6,903 bases of DNA from Pseudomonadota bacterium. GTDB lineage: Bacteria; Pseudomonadota; Gammaproteobacteria; Burkholderiales; SG8-39. A program made the translations under genes and the position numbers. Positions within the stretch are counted from its first letter, which is position 1, and each line of letters starts with the position of its first letter. Positions 3,809-6,903 of this stretch are shown in pieces. The stretch is taken from contig JAJZUN010000142.1 of assembly GCA_021848555.1 (NCBI GenBank), positions 1-6,903 of the forward strand. The letters are read 5' to 3'. The notes below the pieces were generated by a model. It had not been told where the DNA came from, did no database searches, and was given only the letters and a program-made list of their open reading frames with translations.

Positions 3809-6265
3809 TCAAATTTTGCCGCCGCGGTCGTGGATTGGCCGCCAGCGCTTCAAGAGCAGCGCGTTGCTGACGACGCTGACGCTGCTCGCCGCCATCGCCG
3901 CACCGGCGATCACCGGGTTGAGAACACCGAGCGCGGCCAGAGCGATGCCGACGACGTTGTAGCCGAAGGCCCAGAACAGGTTCTGCTTGATCTTGCTCCA
4001 GGTCCGTCGCGACAGATCGATGGCATCGGCTACCAGAGCGGGATCGCCACGCATCAGCGTGATGCCGGCCGTATGCATGGCGACTTCGGTGCCGGTGGCC
4101 ATGGCGATGCCGACATCGGCGGCGGCCAACGCCGGGGCGTCGTTGATACCGTCGCCGACCATGGCCACGATATTGCCGCCGTTCTTGAGCGCGACGATGG
4201 TCGTCGACTTGTCTTCCGGCAGCACTCCGGCCACGATCTGGTCGATGCCCAGTTCGCGGGCCACGGCTTGCGCACTGCCGGCGTTGTCGCCGGTCACCAT
4301 GACGGTGCGTATGCCCATCGCTTGCAGGCGTTTCACCGCCTGGCCGGCACTGGCCTTGATCGTATCGCCGAAGGCCAGCAGACCGAGCAAGCGCGGCGCG
4401 TCGGTGACATCGGCCAGCCACGACACGGTGCGTCCCGCGCTTTCGAGTTCGGCGGCGCGGTCAGCGAGGGCGGCGAGGTCGATGCCGAGTTCGGCCATCA
4501 GGCGCGAACTGCCTAGGCGCAGATCGCGTCTGCCCTCATGACCTACGCCGTCAGCCGACAGCGCGGCGGCCATGCCGCGTCCCGGCAGCGCCTGCACCGA
4601 GTCCACCGCCAGCAGCGGCAGCCCGGCGTCGCTCGCGGCGCTCGCCACCGCGTGGGCCAACGGGTGGGAACTGCCCGCCTGGACGCTGGCCGTCGACTGC
4701 AGCAATTGGTCGGCGCTCATGCCGCCGGCGGGAAGATGGGCGACGAGCTGGGGTTTGCCTTCGGTGAGCGTGCCGGTCTTGTCGAAAGCCACGATCCCGA
4801 TCCGATGGGCGATTTCGAGGGCCTCGGCGTCCTTGATCAGAATGCCATAGCGCGCCCCGACGCCGGTACCGGCCATGATCGCGGTCGGCGTTGCCAGTCC
4901 GAGGGAGCACGGGCAGGCGATGACGAGAACCGTGACGGCGTTGATGACCGCAGCTTCGAAACCGACCCCGGTCAGCCACCAGCCGAGCAAGGTCAGCAGC
5001 GCGATGCCGAGAACGACCGGCACGAAAATCGCCGACACTTGATCGACCACGCGCTGGATCGGCGCCTTGGCCATTTGCGCGTTCTCGACCAGGCGGATGA
5101 TGCGGGCCAGTGTCGTCTCGGCGCCGATTGCCGTGGTTTCGATGCGCAGCAGGCCGTCACCGTTGATCGCGCCGCCGGTGACCTGATCGCCTTCGGACTT
5201 GGCCACCGGCAGGCTTTCGCCGGTGAGCAGGGATTCGTCGAGCTGGCTCGTTCCCTGGCGGATGACGCCGTCGACCGAGACGCGCTCCCCGGGGCGAACG
5301 ATGACGATGTCGCCGACCCGGACCGAGGCCAGCGGCAACTCTTGTTCAGCGCCGTCGCGCCAGACGCGGGCGGTGGCCGGGCGCAAGGCGTTGAGGGCGC
5401 GGATGGCGTCGGCGGTCTGTCGCTTGGCGCGCGTCTCCAGCCACTTGCCGAGCAAGATCAGGCTGATGACGATGGCGGCGGCGTCGAAATACAGGTGCGG
5501 CGTGCGGGCGCCGGCCGTCAACCACAAGTAGACGCTCAGGCCGTAGGCCGCCGAGGTGCCGAGCGCGACCAGCACATCCATATTGGCGGCGCCGGCGCGG
5601 AGCGCTTTCCAGCCGGCGATGTAGAAGCGGCCGCCCAGCCAGAACTGCACCGGGGTGGCGAGCAGCCATTGCACCCAGGCCGGTAACGCCAGTTCGGTGC
5701 CGAACGGGCGCGCCACCATCGGCAGCACCAGCGGCGCCGCAAGCAGCGCGGCCAGGGCCACCGGCCACGCCTCGGTCCAGGCTTTCGCTGCGGCTTGCGA
5801 CGCTTCTTGCGCGTCGGTGTCGAGTGAAGGCAATCGGGCCCGATACCCCGCACGCTCGACGGCGGCAATGAGTTGGCCGGTATCGGCCATACCCTGCAGG
5901 ACGCGTACGCTGGCCTGTTCCGTCGCCAGGTTGATGCTGGCCGAGACGACACCGGGCACCTTCGCCAGGGACTTTTCGATACGCGTGACGCAGGAAGCGC
6001 AAGTCATGCCCTCGATGGCCAACGTCACCTCGTTCTCGGGCACGACATAACCCGCCTTTTCAACCGACCGCTGCACCGAAGCGACGTCCAATTCGGCGTT
6101 CGATTCGATGGTGGCGGATTCGGTGGCGAGATTCACGCTCGCGCGGCTGACGCCAGGGATCTGCCCGAGCATCTTCTCGACCCGGGCGACGCAACTGGCG
6201 CAGGTCATGCCCTCGATGGCGACGGAGAGTCGGTAACTGGTTTGCTGGACGGCTGAAGTGGACAT
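3809..6265 (-). CDS. copA: Cu(+)-exporting P1B-type ATPase CopA
   Basis: The 818-residue inner-membrane pump is complete. It uses ATP to export Cu(I) from the cytoplasm. Two N-terminal heavy-metal-associated domains each carry GMTCASC (Cys22/Cys25 and Cys89/Cys92). The membrane CPC motif is at 451-453. Actuator TGES is at 348-351, phosphorylation site DKTGT starts at Asp495, the SHP nucleotide-domain motif has His534-Pro535, and GDGIND is at 704-709. The C-terminal helices hold YN (769-770) and MxxSS (Met791, Ser794, Ser795). CPC plus YN plus MxxSS is the signature of the Cu(+) subgroup (P1B-1), not of the Zn/Cd/Pb group. The start at 6265 is chosen because AAGGA lies 7 bases upstream and the product begins directly before the first metal-binding domain. 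The gene follows merA by 44 bases, with no visible promoter or terminator between, so it probably belongs to the mer transcript. Confidence 0.96.
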   Translation of the reverse strand: MSTSAVQQTSYRLSVAIEGMTCASCVARVEKMLGQIPGVSRASVNLATESATIESNAELDVASVQRSVEKAGYVVPENEVTLAIEGMTCASCVTRIEKSLAKVPGVVSASINLATEQASVRVLQGMADTGQLIAAVERAGYRARLPSLDTDAQEASQAAAKAWTEAWPVALAALLAAPLVLPMVARPFGTELALPAWVQWLLATPVQFWLGGRFYIAGWKALRAGAANMDVLVALGTSAAYGLSVYLWLTAGARTPHLYFDAAAIVISLILLGKWLETRAKRQTADAIRALNALRPATARVWRDGAEQELPLASVRVGDIVIVRPGERVSVDGVIRQGTSQLDESLLTGESLPVAKSEGDQVTGGAINGDGLLRIETTAIGAETTLARIIRLVENAQMAKAPIQRVVDQVSAIFVPVVLGIALLTLLGWWLTGVGFEAAVINAVTVLVIACPCSLGLATPTAIMAGTGVGARYGILIKDAEALEIAHRIGIVAFDKTGTLTEGKPQLVAHLPAGGMSADQLLQSTASVQAGSSHPLAHAVASAASDAGLPLLAVDSVQALPGRGMAAALSADGVGHEGRRDLRLGSSRLMAELGIDLAALADRAAELESAGRTVSWLADVTDAPRLLGLLAFGDTIKASAGQAVKRLQAMGIRTVMVTGDNAGSAQAVARELGIDQIVAGVLPEDKSTTIVALKNGGNIVAMVGDGINDAPALAAADVGIAMATGTEVAMHTAGITLMRGDPALVADAIDLSRRTWSKIKQNLFWAFGYNVVGIALAALGVLNPVIAGAAMAASSVSVVSNALLLKRWRPIHDRGGKI

Positions 6266-6272
6266 GCGCTGT

Positions 6273-6277
6273 TCCTT
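6273..6277 (-). promoter_or_regulatory. Ribosome binding site deciding the copA start
   Basis: AAGGA on the minus strand ends 7 bases before the ATG at 6265. The open frame continues upstream of this ATG, but that stretch overlaps merA in another frame and codes for low-complexity Arg/Gly-rich sequence, so it is not part of CopA. Confidence 0.65.
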
Positions 6278-6309
6278 TAGCAAGGTGCTCGGTTCCGACG
6301 GCGTTGCGC

Positions 6310-6903
<594 letters not shown>

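Noticed and set aside
4538..5686. Plus-strand open frame of 382 codons opposite copA
   Set aside because: Composition (Asp, Arg, Gly, Gln) is typical of antisense high-GC frames, and copA is certain on the other strand.

Overview
The window is high-GC DNA with proteobacterial-type genes. The protein families and the presence of a mer/cop block suggest a betaproteobacterium (Rhodocyclales or Nitrosomonadales-like). That placement is an inference from gene style, not from a marker gene. The layout is two convergent gene blocks meeting at about 2660-2683, with a decayed transposon fragment at the left edge.

Left edge (1-520): no intact gene. There is a long inverted repeat (192-258) and, on the minus strand, a remnant of an IS4-family DDE transposase (about 264-518). 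Plus-strand block (537-2683): a Met-rich four-helix membrane protein (DUF6789-like, 632-1054), a full-length homologue of the DehI-type 2-haloacid dehalogenase (1120-2004) with its catalytic residues retained, and a carboxymuconolactone decarboxylase/AhpD-like gene (2102-2683) broken by one in-frame TAA at codon 39. Minus-strand block (6903 down to 2660): the C-terminal third of mercuric reductase MerA (runs off the window), a complete Cu(+)-exporting P1B ATPase CopA with two N-terminal metal-binding domains, a CPYC glutaredoxin, and a permuted papain-like YiiX/YebB-family hydrolase.

The most notable signal is not a gene. The bipartite motif TGTMAGAAAW-N13-CGACTA occurs three times with exactly the same 13-base spacing: upstream of the DUF6789-like gene (+), upstream of the AhpD-like gene (+), and upstream of the glutaredoxin-YiiX pair (-). 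It looks like an extracytoplasmic-function (ECF) sigma-factor promoter (-10 CGACTA, compare the common CGTCTA type). It ties three transcription units on both strands into one predicted regulon whose sigma factor is not in the window. The first two copies also share about 30 bases of flanking sequence.

Putting this together, the window reads as a metal and thiol/redox stress locus. MerA and CopA detoxify Hg(II) and Cu(I), and a glutaredoxin, an AhpD-like CxxC protein (now interrupted) and a Met-rich membrane protein would fit a response to oxidants or thiol-reactive agents. The shared stress response is inference; the gene identities and the repeated promoter motif are read from the sequence.
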